DNA of 64,000 bases from Rhodocyclaceae bacterium. GTDB taxonomy: Bacteria > Pseudomonadota > Gammaproteobacteria > Burkholderiales > Rhodocyclaceae. The DNA lies in the NCBI GenBank assembly GCA_028713915.1, contig JAQTNK010000013.1, positions 26,551 through 90,550 of the forward strand, given 5' to 3'. The notes below the pieces were generated by a model. It searched no databases, was not told the origin of the DNA, and saw only the letters and a program-made list of their open reading frames with translations. Positions 44,696 to 53,778 of the stretch are shown here, piece by piece. Position numbers and translations under genes: made by a program. Each line of letters begins with the position of its first letter. Within the stretch, counting starts at the first letter, position 1.

Positions 44696-46284
44696 ACCCG
44701 CTGTTTCCCGCGCTGCGCCGCGTCGACAGCGACGCCGAGATCCACGCCCAGCGCTACCTCATCGCCTTCACCGTGACGCTCGGCTCGATGATGGAACTGG
44801 TGGATACCAGCATCGTCAACGTCGCCATTCCGCACATGATGGGCTCGCTCGGCGCGACGCTCGATGAGATCGCCTGGGTGTCGACCGGCTACGTCGTCGC
44901 CAACGTCATCGTGCTGCCGATCTCGGGCTGGCTCGCCAACTGGTTCGGGCGGCGCAACTATCTCTCGTTGTCGATCATGCTGTTCGTCGTCGCCTCGATG
45001 ATGTGCGGCGCCTCGAGCAGCCTGGAGGAACTCGTCTTCTGGCGCATCGTCCAGGGCCTCGGCGGCGGCGGGCTGATCTCGACGGCGCAGGCGACGCTCT
45101 ACGAGGTCTTCCCGCGCCAGGAGTCCGGCACGGCGATGGCGATCTTCGGCCTGGGCATCATGGTCGGGCCGATGCTGGGACCGACGCTCGGCGGCTGGCT
45201 CACCGACGCCTACTCGTGGCCGTGGATTTTCTACATCAACCTGCCGCTCGGCATCCTCGCGCTGCTGCTGGTGCTGATGGTGGTGCCCGACTCGAAATAC
45301 GGCAAGCGCGCCGAGCAGGTCGATGCGCTGGGCTTCGTGCTGCTGGCGCTCGGCGTCGGTTGCCTGCAGACGGCGCTGGAGCGCGGCGAGCGCCTCGACT
45401 GGTTCGCTTCGCGCGAGATCGTGGCGCTCTCGCTGGTGTCGTTCTTCGCGCTGTGCGCCTTCGTCTGGCAGGAACTGCGCCACGAGCATCCGGTGGTCGA
45501 GATCCGCATCCTGCGCGACGTGCAGTTCGCCGCCGCCCTGGTGTTCACTTTTCTGCTCGGCGGCGCGCTGTTCTCCACGGTGTTCGTCTTTCCCGTCTAT
45601 GTGCAGACGCTGCTCGGCTACACGGCCTGGGAGACGGGCATGGTGATCCTGCCGGGGGCGCTCGCCTCGGGCCTCACCATGGCCGTCATGGGCCGCCTCA
45701 CCGGCAGCACGCGGCTCGACCTGCGCCTGTTCGTCGTCGGCGGCGCCGCGATCTTCGGCTACTCGATGTGGCAGCACTCGCTGTTCACCCTGCACTCGGG
45801 CTGGAGCGAATTCCTGCCGGCCATGATCCTGCGCGGCATCGGCCTGGGCATGGTCTTCATTCCGCTCAACAATCTCGCGCTGGGCAATCTGCCGCCGCAG
45901 CAGATGTCGAACGGCAGCGGCCTCTACAACCTGACGCGCCAGCTCGGCGGCTCAGTCGGCATCGCCAGTTCGGCGACGCTCTATGTGCAGTTCCAGCAGG
46001 CCAATCGCGGCGAGCTGATCCGCCACGTCAACCAGTTTTCGGCGGCGACGACGGAACGCCTGCGGGAGCTCAAGGCCCTGGTGATCGCGCACGGCACGCC
46101 GGCGCTCGTCGCTCCGGCGAAAGCGCTGCGGCTGCTCGACGGCATGGTGACGCAGCAGGCGGCGATGCTTGCTTTCGAACGCCTGTTCCTGCTGTTCGGC
46201 GTCGCCCTGCTGGCGGCCTTGCCGCTGCTGCTGCTGATGTCGCGCGGGCACTTGGCGCGCGCTGGAGACACCGCCGCGCATTAG
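44692..46284 (+). CDS. emrB: DHA2-family MFS multidrug transporter, EmrB type
   Basis: A 530-residue drug-efflux carrier of the 14-helix DHA2 family. Features include MMELVDTSIVNVAIPHMMGSLGATLDEIAWVSTGYVVANVI, the loop SGWLANWFGRRNYLS, and GIMVGPMLGPTLGGWLTDAYSWPWIFYINLPLG, all hallmark EmrB sequences. The start codon is GTG within the stop of the EmrA gene (GTGA overlap). With that gene it should form an EmrAB-TolC-like pump that exports hydrophobic compounds by proton antiport. The C-terminus is cytoplasmic. No local regulator is adjacent; transcription may start at the greB promoter. Confidence 0.95.
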   Translation: MNPLFPALRRVDSDAEIHAQRYLIAFTVTLGSMMELVDTSIVNVAIPHMMGSLGATLDEIAWVSTGYVVANVIVLPISGWLANWFGRRNYLSLSIMLFVVASMMCGASSSLEELVFWRIVQGLGGGGLISTAQATLYEVFPRQESGTAMAIFGLGIMVGPMLGPTLGGWLTDAYSWPWIFYINLPLGILALLLVLMVVPDSKYGKRAEQVDALGFVLLALGVGCLQTALERGERLDWFASREIVALSLVSFFALCAFVWQELRHEHPVVEIRILRDVQFAAALVFTFLLGGALFSTVFVFPVYVQTLLGYTAWETGMVILPGALASGLTMAVMGRLTGSTRLDLRLFVVGGAAIFGYSMWQHSLFTLHSGWSEFLPAMILRGIGLGMVFIPLNNLALGNLPPQQMSNGSGLYNLTRQLGGSVGIASSATLYVQFQQANRGELIRHVNQFSAATTERLRELKALVIAHGTPALVAPAKALRLLDGMVTQQAAMLAFERLFLLFGVALLAALPLLLLMSRGHLARAGDTAAH

Positions 46285-46363
46285 CGCTTCCGGCGCGATT
46301 CCGGGAAACGCCGCCGGCGCCGCCGGGTCATAAGCATCACGGCTACCAACCTTGGAGGTCTCC

Positions 46364-47881
46364 ATGAATCCGCAATACGTCCAGGCGAACCGCATGATTC
46401 CCCATTGGATCGCGGGCCGCGCCGACGGCGGCAGCAACAGCCGCCACGGCGAGGTCTTCGATCCGGCGCGCGGCGTCGTCACGCGCCACGTCGTGCTCGG
46501 CGACGGCGCCGACGTCGGGCGCGCCGTCGCCGCCGCCGCCGCCGCGTTGCCGCCATGGCAGGCGCTGTCGCCGGCGCGGCGCGCCCGCGTCATGTTCAAG
46601 TTCCGCGAACTGGCGGAGCGGCACGCCGGCGATTTCGCCCGGCTGATCACGGCCGAACACGGCAAGACGCTGGCCGACGCCAGGGGCGAAGTGCAGCGCG
46701 GCATCGAAGTCGTCGAGTTCGCCTGCGGCATTCCGCAACTGCTCAAGGGCCAGCACTCGCCGGCCATCGGCGGCGGCATCGACCACTGGAGCCAGCGCCA
46801 GGCCCTCGGCGTCGTCGCCGGCATCACGCCGTTCAACTTTCCCTTCATGGTGCCGATGTGGATGGCGCCGCTGGCGCTGGCCTGCGGCAACACGTTCGTG
46901 CTCAAGCCGTCCGAGCGCGATCCTTCGCCGGCGCTGCTGATCGCCGAACTGCTGCGCGAGGCGGGCCTGCCGGACGGCTGCTTCAACGTCGTCCAGGGCG
47001 ACAAGGAAGCGGTGGATGCGCTGCTCGATCACCCCGAGGTGCAGGCCGTTTCGTTCGTCGGCTCGACCCCGGTGGCGCAGTCGATCCAGACCAGCGGCGT
47101 GCGCCACGGCAAACGCGTGCAGGCGCTCGGCGGCGCCAAGAACCATCTCGTGGTGATGCCCGACGCCGACCTCGACGACGCCGCCGCGGCGCTGGCCGGC
47201 GCCGCCTACGGTTCCGCCGGCGAGCGCTGCATGGCGGTGTCGGTGGCGGTGGCGGTGGGCGCCTGCGCCGAGCCCTTGATCGAACGGCTGCTGGCGCGGG
47301 CGACGCAGCTCAAGGTCGGCGCGGGCACGGCGCCCGACACCGACATGGGGCCGCTGGTGACGGCCGCCGCCCGCGAGCGCGTCAAGGGCCACATCGCCGC
47401 GGGCCAGCGGGAAGGCGCGCGCCTGCTGCTCGACGGCCGCGAAGGCGTGCCCGACGGCTGCCGCGACGGCTTCTTTCTCGGCCCGACGCTGTTCGACCAC
47501 GTCACGCCGGACATGAGCGTCTACCAAACGGAAATCTTCGGGCCCGTGCTCTGCGTCGTGCGCGTGCCCGACTTCGCCGCCGCCGTCGAACTGGTCAACC
47601 GCAACCGCTACGCCAACGGCGTCGCCTGCTTCACGCGCGACGGCGGCACGGCCCAGGCGTTCGTCAGGCGCATCGACGTCGGCATGGTCGGCATCAACGT
47701 TCCCATCCCGGTGCCGATGGCCTGGCATTCCTTCGGCGGCTGGAAGGCCAGCCTGTTCGGCGACCACGCCATCTACGGCGAGGAAGGCGTGCGCTTCTAC
47801 ACGCGCTACAAGACCGTCATGCAGCGCTGGCCCGACGCGCAGGCGCAGGCCCATGGCCTGAGCATGCCGACGCACGGCTAG
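46364..47881 (+). CDS. mmsA: CoA-acylating methylmalonate-semialdehyde dehydrogenase
   Basis: A 505-residue aldehyde dehydrogenase. [33 protein letters not shown] is the NAD-binding region, and [12 protein letters not shown] resembles the motif around the general-base region. The catalytic Cys289 lies in [13 protein letters not shown]. The RCMA context, absence of the usual Glu base, and [11 protein letters not shown] point to the CoA-acylating methylmalonate-semialdehyde dehydrogenase family (MmsA/IolA), which makes propionyl-CoA or acetyl-CoA in valine, thymine or inositol breakdown. The ATG at 46364 is preceded by TTGGAGG at five bases; the in-frame TTG at 46352 is disfavoured. An MFS gene converges 33 bases downstream. 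Confidence 0.9.
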   Translation: MNPQYVQANRMIPHWIAGRADGGSNSRHGEVFDPARGVVTRHVVLGDGADVGRAVAAAAAALPPWQALSPARRARVMFKFRELAERHAGDFARLITAEHGKTLADARGEVQRGIEVVEFACGIPQLLKGQHSPAIGGGIDHWSQRQALGVVAGITPFNFPFMVPMWMAPLALACGNTFVLKPSERDPSPALLIAELLREAGLPDGCFNVVQGDKEAVDALLDHPEVQAVSFVGSTPVAQSIQTSGVRHGKRVQALGGAKNHLVVMPDADLDDAAAALAGAAYGSAGERCMAVSVAVAVGACAEPLIERLLARATQLKVGAGTAPDTDMGPLVTAAARERVKGHIAAGQREGARLLLDGREGVPDGCRDGFFLGPTLFDHVTPDMSVYQTEIFGPVLCVVRVPDFAAAVELVNRNRYANGVACFTRDGGTAQAFVRRIDVGMVGINVPIPVPMAWHSFGGWKASLFGDHAIYGEEGVRFYTRYKTVMQRWPDAQAQAHGLSMPTHG

Positions 47882-47914
47882 CGTCGGAGTCCGCCCGCGA
47901 TATTCGATCAATGC

Positions 47915-49291
47915 TCAATGGGCGCCGGCCATGTGGCCGCTGTCGCCCATCGTCGGCGCGTCGTATTCGCGCGAGATGTCCTTGTTCGTGTAGTCGCGCA
48001 TCAACGCTGCGGAGATCAGGCTGAGCACGGCGCACGCCAGGATGTAGCCGGCGATCGCGTAGCCCGAGTGGTAGTGGGCGAACAGCGCGGTCGCGATCAG
48101 CGGCGCCGGACCGCCGGCGATGACGGAGGCGAGCTGATAGCCCATCGAGGCGCCGCTGTAGCGCATGCGCCCGGTGAAGGATTCGGCGATCAGCGCCGCC
48201 TGGGGACCGTACATCATCGAGTGCGGCACCAGCGAGAGCACGATGGCGACGAAGATCCACAGCGGACTTCCGGTGCCGACCATGGCGAAATAGATGAAGC
48301 CGAACGCGCCGACCAGCGCGGCGCCGGTCATGTACATGCGGCGGCGCCCCAGCAGGTCCGACAGGTGGCCGAAGAACGGGATGGTGAAGAATTCGAGCAC
48401 CGAAGCCGACAGCACGGCGATGAGCAGCAGGTCGCGCGAAACGCCGAGCGTCGATATGCCGTAGGTGAACACGAAGGCGGTGAAGATGTAGAAAGGCGCC
48501 TGTTCCGCCATGCGGGCGAAGGCCGAGAGCACGATGTCCAGCGGCTGGCGGCGAATCACTTCGAGCATCGGCGTGCGCTCGATCTTGTGCTCGGCGAGCA
48601 GCCGCGCGAAGATCGGCGTCTCGAGGATGTTGAGGCGGATGTAGAGGCCGATGGCGACCAGGATGATGCTGAGGAAGAACGGCACGCGCCAGCCCCAGGC
48701 GAGGAATGCGTCGCCGGAAATCTGGCTCATCGCCAGCACCGCCAGGTTGGCCAGGAACAGTCCCGCCGGCACGCCGAACTGCGGCCAGGAGGCGACGAAG
48801 CCGCGATGGGCGTTGGTCCGCGCCCATTCCATCGACATGAGAACGGAGCCGCCCCATTCGCCGCCGACGCCGATGCCCTGGATGAAGCGCAGAACCGTCA
48901 GGGCGACGGCGCCCCAGATGCCGATCTGCGCGTAGCTCGGCACGAAGGCCACGGCGAACGTGGCCAGGCCCATCAGCAGCAAGGTCGCGATCAGCGTCGC
49001 CTTGCGCCCGATGCGGTCGCCGTAATGGCCGAAAATCGCCGCCCCGACCGGCCGCGCGACGAAGCCGACGGCGTAGATCAGGAAGGCCTGCAAAGTGCCG
49101 ACCACCGGATTCGACTCGGGAAAATACAGCTTGGCGAAGACCAGGCCGGTGACGGTGCTGTAGAGAAAGAAGTCGTACCACTCGATAGTGGTTCCGACGG
49201 TGCTGGCGATGACGGCGCGGCGCAACTGGCGCCGTGCATCTTCGTCGGACAGGGGAGCGATCCCCGTTTGAGCCGTTTGCGCGTTGGCCAT
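47915..49291 (-). CDS. MFS transporter, metabolite:H+ symporter (MHS) family
   Basis: A 458-residue MFS carrier of the MHS family (ProP/ShiA/KgtP-like). It opens MANAQTAQTGIAPLSDEDARRQLRRAV, then TIEWYDFFLYSTVTGLVFAKLYFP and the motif GHYGDRIGRK between helices 2 and 3. IPFFGHLSDLLGRRR repeats this pattern in the second half. Members import organic acids or osmolytes with protons. The ATG at 49291 follows GGAGGAG at about eight bases; the longer open frame lacks conservation. It is divergent from the DHA3-like gene across 109 bases and converges with mmsA, which could suggest a substrate of that pathway, though this is only inference. Confidence 0.91.
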   Translation of the reverse strand: MANAQTAQTGIAPLSDEDARRQLRRAVIASTVGTTIEWYDFFLYSTVTGLVFAKLYFPESNPVVGTLQAFLIYAVGFVARPVGAAIFGHYGDRIGRKATLIATLLLMGLATFAVAFVPSYAQIGIWGAVALTVLRFIQGIGVGGEWGGSVLMSMEWARTNAHRGFVASWPQFGVPAGLFLANLAVLAMSQISGDAFLAWGWRVPFFLSIILVAIGLYIRLNILETPIFARLLAEHKIERTPMLEVIRRQPLDIVLSAFARMAEQAPFYIFTAFVFTYGISTLGVSRDLLLIAVLSASVLEFFTIPFFGHLSDLLGRRRMYMTGAALVGAFGFIYFAMVGTGSPLWIFVAIVLSLVPHSMMYGPQAALIAESFTGRMRYSGASMGYQLASVIAGGPAPLIATALFAHYHSGYAIAGYILACAVLSLISAALMRDYTNKDISREYDAPTMGDSGHMAGAH

Positions 49292-49400
49292 TTGGCATCT
49301 CCTCCGAGGCTTGTTTGACGTCGTAGACTGCAATGACGAACGGTGGTTCCGGCGATCCGGCGGGCGCGCGGCGCGAGGCGATTTGTGGCACTGTACGCAC

Positions 49401-50621
49401 ATGTCTTTCGGCCGCGACGACTCCCTGTTCCGCCATCGTTCCTTCGTCCTCTACTGGCTGGCGCGCGTGTTCAGCACCAGCGGCTACCAGGTGCAAAGCG
49501 TCGCCGTCGCCTGGCAGGTCTACGAGTTGACCGGCCGCGCTTTCGATCTCGGCCTGGTCGGCTTGATGCAGTTCCTGCCGCGCGTGCTGCTCGTCGCCGT
49601 CGTCGGCAACGCCGCCGACCGCTATGACAGGCGCAAGCTGATGCTGGCCGCCCAGGCGGTGCAGGCGGCGACGCTGCTGGTGCTGACGGTGGCGAGCGCC
49701 ACGGGCGCGGTCAGCCGCGAGCTCATTTTCGCGCTGGTGCTGGTGGCGGGCGCCGCGCGCTCCTTCGAGCTGCCCGTCACGCAGGCGCTGCTGCCGGCGC
49801 TGATCGCGCCGGCCGGCTTGTCGCGGGCGGTGGCCATGAGCGCGTCCGCCGGCCAGGCGGCGACGATCCTGGCGCCGGCGCTCGGCGGCTTTCTTTACCT
49901 GCTCGGCGCGACCGTCGTCTACACCCTGACCACGGCCGCGTTCGTCGTCGCGGCGGCGGCGACGACGGCCATTCGCGTCGCGCCGCAGGTGCGCGCGGCG
50001 ATGCCCGGCTCCGGGATCGCCCATTTCCTCGAAGGCATCCGCTTCATCCGCCGCCAGCGGGCGATCCTCGGCGCCATATCGCTGGATCTTTGCGCCGTGT
50101 TCCTCGGCGGCGCCACCGCGCTGCTGCCGATCATCGCGCACGAAATCCTCGCCACCGGACCGTGGGGGCTGGGCCTGCTGCGTTCGGCGCCGGCGGTGGG
50201 CGCCTTGCTCATGGCGATCGGGCTGGCCCACCATCCTTTGCGCCGCGCCATCGGCAAGCTGATGTTCGGCTGCGTCGCCGTCTTCGGCCTCGCCACCATC
50301 GCCTTCGGGCTGTCGCATTCGCTGGCCTTGTCGCTGGCGATCCTCGCCGTGCTCGGCGGCGCCGACATGGTCAGCGTCGTGATCCGCAACGCCTATGTCC
50401 AGCTGCAGACGCCGGACGCCATGCGCGGTCGCGTGAGCGCGGTGAATTCGGTCTTCATCGGCGCCTCGAACCAGCTCGGCGAGTTCGAGTCCGGCGTCAC
50501 CGCGGCCTGGTTCGGCGTCGTGCCGGCGGTGGTCCTGGGCGGCGTCGGCACCTTGCTCGTCGTCGCCATCTGGATGCGCCGTTTTCCCGAACTGCTGCAT
50601 GCGCAGCGGCTGGAGCGCTGA
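49401..50621 (+). CDS. MFS transporter, DHA3/EntS-like
   Basis: A 406-residue MFS protein of the DHA3 (EntS/macrolide-efflux-like) group. It starts MSFGRDDSLFRHRSFVLYWLARVFSTSGYQVQSVAVAWQVYELTGRAFDLG, followed by VVGNAADRYDRRKLML between helices 2 and 3 and ELPVTQALLPALIAPAGLSRAVAM in helices 4-5, typical of EntS-like exporters. The second half includes RGRVSAVNSVFIGASNQLGEFESG. Twelve helices are plausible. The ATG at 49401 gives the standard short N-terminus; earlier in-frame codons are non-conserved. It may export a siderophore or drug, but no biosynthetic genes are nearby. Confidence 0.88.
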   Translation: MSFGRDDSLFRHRSFVLYWLARVFSTSGYQVQSVAVAWQVYELTGRAFDLGLVGLMQFLPRVLLVAVVGNAADRYDRRKLMLAAQAVQAATLLVLTVASATGAVSRELIFALVLVAGAARSFELPVTQALLPALIAPAGLSRAVAMSASAGQAATILAPALGGFLYLLGATVVYTLTTAAFVVAAAATTAIRVAPQVRAAMPGSGIAHFLEGIRFIRRQRAILGAISLDLCAVFLGGATALLPIIAHEILATGPWGLGLLRSAPAVGALLMAIGLAHHPLRRAIGKLMFGCVAVFGLATIAFGLSHSLALSLAILAVLGGADMVSVVIRNAYVQLQTPDAMRGRVSAVNSVFIGASNQLGEFESGVTAAWFGVVPAVVLGGVGTLLVVAIWMRRFPELLHAQRLER

Positions 50622-50895
50622 TCGCCAGGCTGCGGATCGTCCCTGGGCAGTCGTGAAGGCAAGGAAAATTGTTGCCGATGGTGTGCGTCAGCCGTTTTTC
50701 CCCACGCCCGGCATGGACCGTGCTGAGGATAGGCCAAGCACCGGAAACTCGAGTGCGAGAGCATCCGGAACTGATGGCGCGCCAGATTTTGCCTTCTCGA
50801 ATCCGCTCATCGGCAATATTTGCCGGCAGGCGGCAAGAACGCGGGGCGAAGTCGGTTCCTGTAGCGAGTTTGTGCAACGACACCAAGGAGACGTC

Positions 50896-51666
50896 ATGTC
50901 CGTATCCAATGTAACGAGCGTCGCTGGCGTTGGCCAGTCAGGTTGGCGCTCAACGGTCCATCAGGCGGGCCAGGATTTCGAGCAGCTGTTCCAGGCCATG
51001 CAGGCCGGCAATGTTTCGTCCGCCCAGCAGGCTTACGCGGCCTTGCAGCAACTGCAATCCAGCGTCTCACCAGCGGCGACCTCGTCGGGCAGCGCGACGG
51101 CTGCCGACGCGACCGCCAGCACGCCGGCCCCGGCCGCGGTTTCCGCCGCGGCGACGGCCAGCCCTGCCGGTTCGATTTCCAGCGACTGGTCGTCGCTCGG
51201 ACAGGCGCTGCAATCAGGCAACCTGACGTCTGCGCAGAGCGCGTTTTCCCAGCTAGAGCAGGACCTGAAATCCTCCATCCAGGGATCGGGCCATCACCAT
51301 CATCATCCCGCGGTCGACAACGCGCAGGCCGTCTATTCGGCCATGCAGACCGGCAGCCCAACTGCCGCATCCGGTGCCGCAGGCAATCAGCCCGGCTCGG
51401 TCAGTTCCGACTTGAGCGCACTGCAGTCGGCGCTGCAGTCGGGCGACACGTCGTCCGCGCAAAGCCTGCTCGCACAGCTCGAACAGGACTTGCAATCCTC
51501 CGGTCAGACGTCCGGTCAGGGCGCGACGCAAGGTCACCACCACCACCATCATGGCGGCTTCGCGGCCCAGAATTCCGCGGCAGCCTATGGCGCTGCGCTG
51601 CTGACGATGACGCCGACCGCGGCGCCTGCGGTCGCCGCGGGAACGTCGGCCACGGCCGCGGCGTAA
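50896..51666 (+). CDS. His-rich tandem-repeat protein of unknown function
   Basis: A 256-residue Ala/Ser/Gln-rich protein with no known domain. Three related 29-residue helical repeats are at 28-56, 98-126 and 173-201, with a core such as LQSGNLTSAQSAFSQLEQDL. Five His follow repeat 2 (133-137) and six His follow repeat 3 (214-219). Linkers are low-complexity Ser/Ala/Thr/Pro. No signal peptide or membrane segment is visible. The ATG at 50896 has AAGGAG six bases upstream. The 274-base upstream region contains a palindrome CGGCAATATTTGCCG (50811-50825). His clusters suggest metal binding, possibly nickel or zinc storage, but this is not shown. Confidence 0.75.
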   Translation: MSVSNVTSVAGVGQSGWRSTVHQAGQDFEQLFQAMQAGNVSSAQQAYAALQQLQSSVSPAATSSGSATAADATASTPAPAAVSAAATASPAGSISSDWSSLGQALQSGNLTSAQSAFSQLEQDLKSSIQGSGHHHHHPAVDNAQAVYSAMQTGSPTAASGAAGNQPGSVSSDLSALQSALQSGDTSSAQSLLAQLEQDLQSSGQTSGQGATQGHHHHHHGGFAAQNSAAAYGAALLTMTPTAAPAVAAGTSATAAA

Positions 51667-51682
51667 TCGCCTGACGGCCCCT

Positions 51683-51722
51683 CTGCCGCATGTTCGGCCG
51701 CCCCGGCCGAACATGCCGGCAG
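51683..51722 (+). terminator. Strong hairpin after the His-rich repeat gene
   Basis: GCATGTTCGGCC (51688-51699) and GGCCGAACATGC (51705-51716) form a perfect 12-pair stem around GCCCC. Outer CTGCC/GGCAG pairing extends it to about 17 pairs with one bulge. It lies 17 bases after the stop. There is no U-tract; it may still end the transcript before the kdp operon. Confidence 0.5.
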
Positions 51723-51885
51723 GCGTGTCCTGCCGCTCGCGCGACAGACCCGCAGCCCGCCGGCTGCCCTTGGCGGCAGCGGTTCCTTTACCGAAATTTA
51801 ATATCCCGCCGGCCATATTTTCGGGAATCTTTAGGCCGATTTGCCTAGCATGCGCAGTGTCAGAGACATGCGCATGGAGGCAAAC

Positions 51886-51978
51886 TTGGATCTCGTCTAT
51901 CTTTTCGGCATCGCCCTGTTCTTCGTCCTGATGGCGGGCATGGCTGTCGGCTGCGCCAAGCTAGGAGGCGCCAAATGA
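51886..51978 (+). CDS. Small hydrophobic peptide at the head of the kdp operon
   Basis: A 30-residue peptide, MDLVYLFGIALFFVLMAGMA plus VGCAKLGGAK: one membrane helix with a short Lys tail. I start it at a TTG because GGAGG lies five bases before it; upstream in-frame ATGs (51868 and 51874) lack that spacing. Its TGA overlaps the kdpF ATG (ATGA), and its own 3' end supplies the kdpF ribosome site (CTAGGAGG), so it is translationally linked to the operon. Similar short peptides precede kdpF in other Betaproteobacteria as I recall; no function is assigned. An AT-rich stretch at 51785-51835 upstream may hold the operon promoter. Confidence 0.6.
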   Translation: MDLVYLFGIALFFVLMAGMAVGCAKLGGAK

Positions 51979-52067
51979 GCCTCTTTCACATCGTCGCCGC
52001 CGTCGTCGCGGTCGCGCTGCTCGTCTATCTGATTGCGGCCTTGTTGCACCCGGAGGACTTTTCATGA
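51975..52067 (+). CDS. kdpF: Potassium-transporting ATPase small subunit KdpF
   Basis: A 30-residue single-helix protein, MSLFHIVAAVVAVALLVYLI followed by [10 protein letters not shown]. The terminal LLHPEDF (consensus L-hPE-F) is the KdpF signature. KdpF stabilises the KdpABC complex in the membrane. It begins in ATGA overlap with the upstream small peptide and ends in ATGA overlap with kdpA, and its last codons contain the ribosome site for kdpA (CGGAGG). Confidence 0.9.
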   Translation: MSLFHIVAAVVAVALLVYLIAALLHPEDFS

Positions 52068-53761
52068 GCCCCCACGCCTGGCTGCTGCTGGGGCTCTATC
52101 TCGCGATCCTGCTGCTGCTCGTCAAGCCGTTCGGCAGCTACATCGCCGACGTCATGGAAGGCCGCAGCGTCGCGACGCGGCTGGGCGGCGGCGTCGAGGC
52201 GTTGATCTATCGCCTGTGCGGCATCAAGCGCGAGGTGGAAATGGCCTGGCTCACCTACGCCTTCGCCATCCTGCTCTTCAACGTTCTCGGTGCGCTGGCG
52301 GTCTATGCCTTGCAGCGGCTGCAGTTCTGGCTGCCCGGCAATCCCGCGGCGATGTTGAACGTCAGCCCGGATTCGTCCTTCAATACCGCCATCAGTTTTT
52401 CGACCAACACCAACTGGCAGGGCTACAGCGGCGAATCGACGCTGAGCTACCTGACGCAGATGCTCGGCCTCGCCGTGCAGAATTTCTTCTCGGCCGCCAC
52501 CGGCATCGTCGTCGTCATCGCGCTGATCCGCGGCTTCGCGCGCCACACCGCCAAGACCATCGGCAACGCCTGGGTGGACCTCACGCGCCTCACGCTCTAC
52601 GTGCTGCTGCCGCTCTCGTTCGTCTTCGCCATCTTCCTGGTGAGCCAGGGCGCGATCCAGAACTTCGACGGCTACCAGGATGTCACGACGCTGGAAAACG
52701 TCCGGCAGACGCTGCCCATGGGCCCGGTCGCCTCGCAGGAAGCGATCAAGATGCTCGGCACCAACGGCGGCGGCTTCTTCAACGCCAACTCGGCGCATCC
52801 CTTTGAAAACCCGACGCCGCTGTCGAACTTCGTGCAGATGCTGGCGATCTTCCTCATCCCCGGCGCGCTCTGCCTGAGCTTCGGCCGCATGGTCGGCGAC
52901 ACGCGCCAGGGCTGGGCCGTGCTTGCGGCGATGACGCTGATGTTCGTCGTCATGGCGCTCCTCGCCATGCATTACGAGGCGCAGGGCAATCCGCTGCTCG
53001 GCCAGCTCGGCGTCGACATGAATGCCGGCAACATGGAAGGCAAGGAGATGCGCTTCGGGGTCAGTGATTCGGGCCTCTTCGCCACCATCACGACGCTCGC
53101 TTCCTGCGGCGCGGTCAATGCCATGCATGATTCCTTCATGCCCATGGGCGGCTTCGTGCCGCTCGCCAACATGATGCTCGGCGAGGTGGTGTTCGGCGGC
53201 GTCGGCTCGGGGCTTTACGGCATGCTGGTGTTCGCCGTCATGGCGGTGTTCATCGCCGGCCTGATGATCGGCCGCACGCCGGAATACCTGGGCAAGAAGA
53301 TCGAGGCCTTCGAAATGAAAATGGTGTCCATCGCCATTCTCGTCACGCCGATTCTGGCGCTGGCCGGCACGGCGGTGGCCGTGACGGCGGCCGACGGCAT
53401 CGCCGGCGTCGCCAACCCCGGCGCCCACGGCTTTTCGGAAATCCTCTACGCCTTCACTTCGGCCGCCAACAACAACGGCAGCGCCTTCGCCGGGCTGTCG
53501 GCCAATACGCCGTTCTACAACGTCATGACGGCCATCGCCATGTGGTTCGGCCGCTTCGGCGTGATCGTGCCGGTGCTGGCGCTGGCGGGCGCCCTGGCGG
53601 CGAAGAAGCGCATCGCCGTCACGGCCGGCACCATGCCGACGCATGGGCCGCTGTTCGTCACGCTGCTGATCGGCACCGTGCTGTTGGTCGGTGCACTGAA
53701 CTATGTGCCAGCGCTCGCGCTCGGCCCCGTCATTGAGCACCTGACGCTCTTCGCCCGCTGA
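52064..53761 (+). CDS. kdpA: K+-transporting ATPase subunit A
   Basis: A 565-residue integral subunit that forms the K+ channel of the Kdp pump. Hallmark selectivity-filter segments are visible: [44 protein letters not shown], and [46 protein letters not shown] forms the fourth pore loop. About ten helices fit the family. Its ATG overlaps kdpF by four bases. The pump is induced by K+ limitation or turgor loss through KdpD/KdpE, encoded further downstream. Confidence 0.98.
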   Translation: MSPHAWLLLGLYLAILLLLVKPFGSYIADVMEGRSVATRLGGGVEALIYRLCGIKREVEMAWLTYAFAILLFNVLGALAVYALQRLQFWLPGNPAAMLNVSPDSSFNTAISFSTNTNWQGYSGESTLSYLTQMLGLAVQNFFSAATGIVVVIALIRGFARHTAKTIGNAWVDLTRLTLYVLLPLSFVFAIFLVSQGAIQNFDGYQDVTTLENVRQTLPMGPVASQEAIKMLGTNGGGFFNANSAHPFENPTPLSNFVQMLAIFLIPGALCLSFGRMVGDTRQGWAVLAAMTLMFVVMALLAMHYEAQGNPLLGQLGVDMNAGNMEGKEMRFGVSDSGLFATITTLASCGAVNAMHDSFMPMGGFVPLANMMLGEVVFGGVGSGLYGMLVFAVMAVFIAGLMIGRTPEYLGKKIEAFEMKMVSIAILVTPILALAGTAVAVTAADGIAGVANPGAHGFSEILYAFTSAANNNGSAFAGLSANTPFYNVMTAIAMWFGRFGVIVPVLALAGALAAKKRIAVTAGTMPTHGPLFVTLLIGTVLLVGALNYVPALALGPVIEHLTLFAR

Positions 53762-53778
53762 GCGCAAGGAGAAACCCG

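Noticed and set aside
47817..50600. Minus-strand open frame spanning mmsA, two MFS genes and the divergent spacer
   Set aside because: It crosses well supported genes on both strands and carries no recognisable motif.
50622..50895. Possible sigma54 promoter before the His-rich gene (TGGCGCG...TTTTGC)
   Set aside because: GG and GC are 13 bases apart instead of the required 10.
51785..51835. Possible KdpE operator or sigma70 promoter upstream of kdp
   Set aside because: The stretch is AT-rich compared with its surroundings, but I found no convincing -35/-10 spacing or KdpE consensus.
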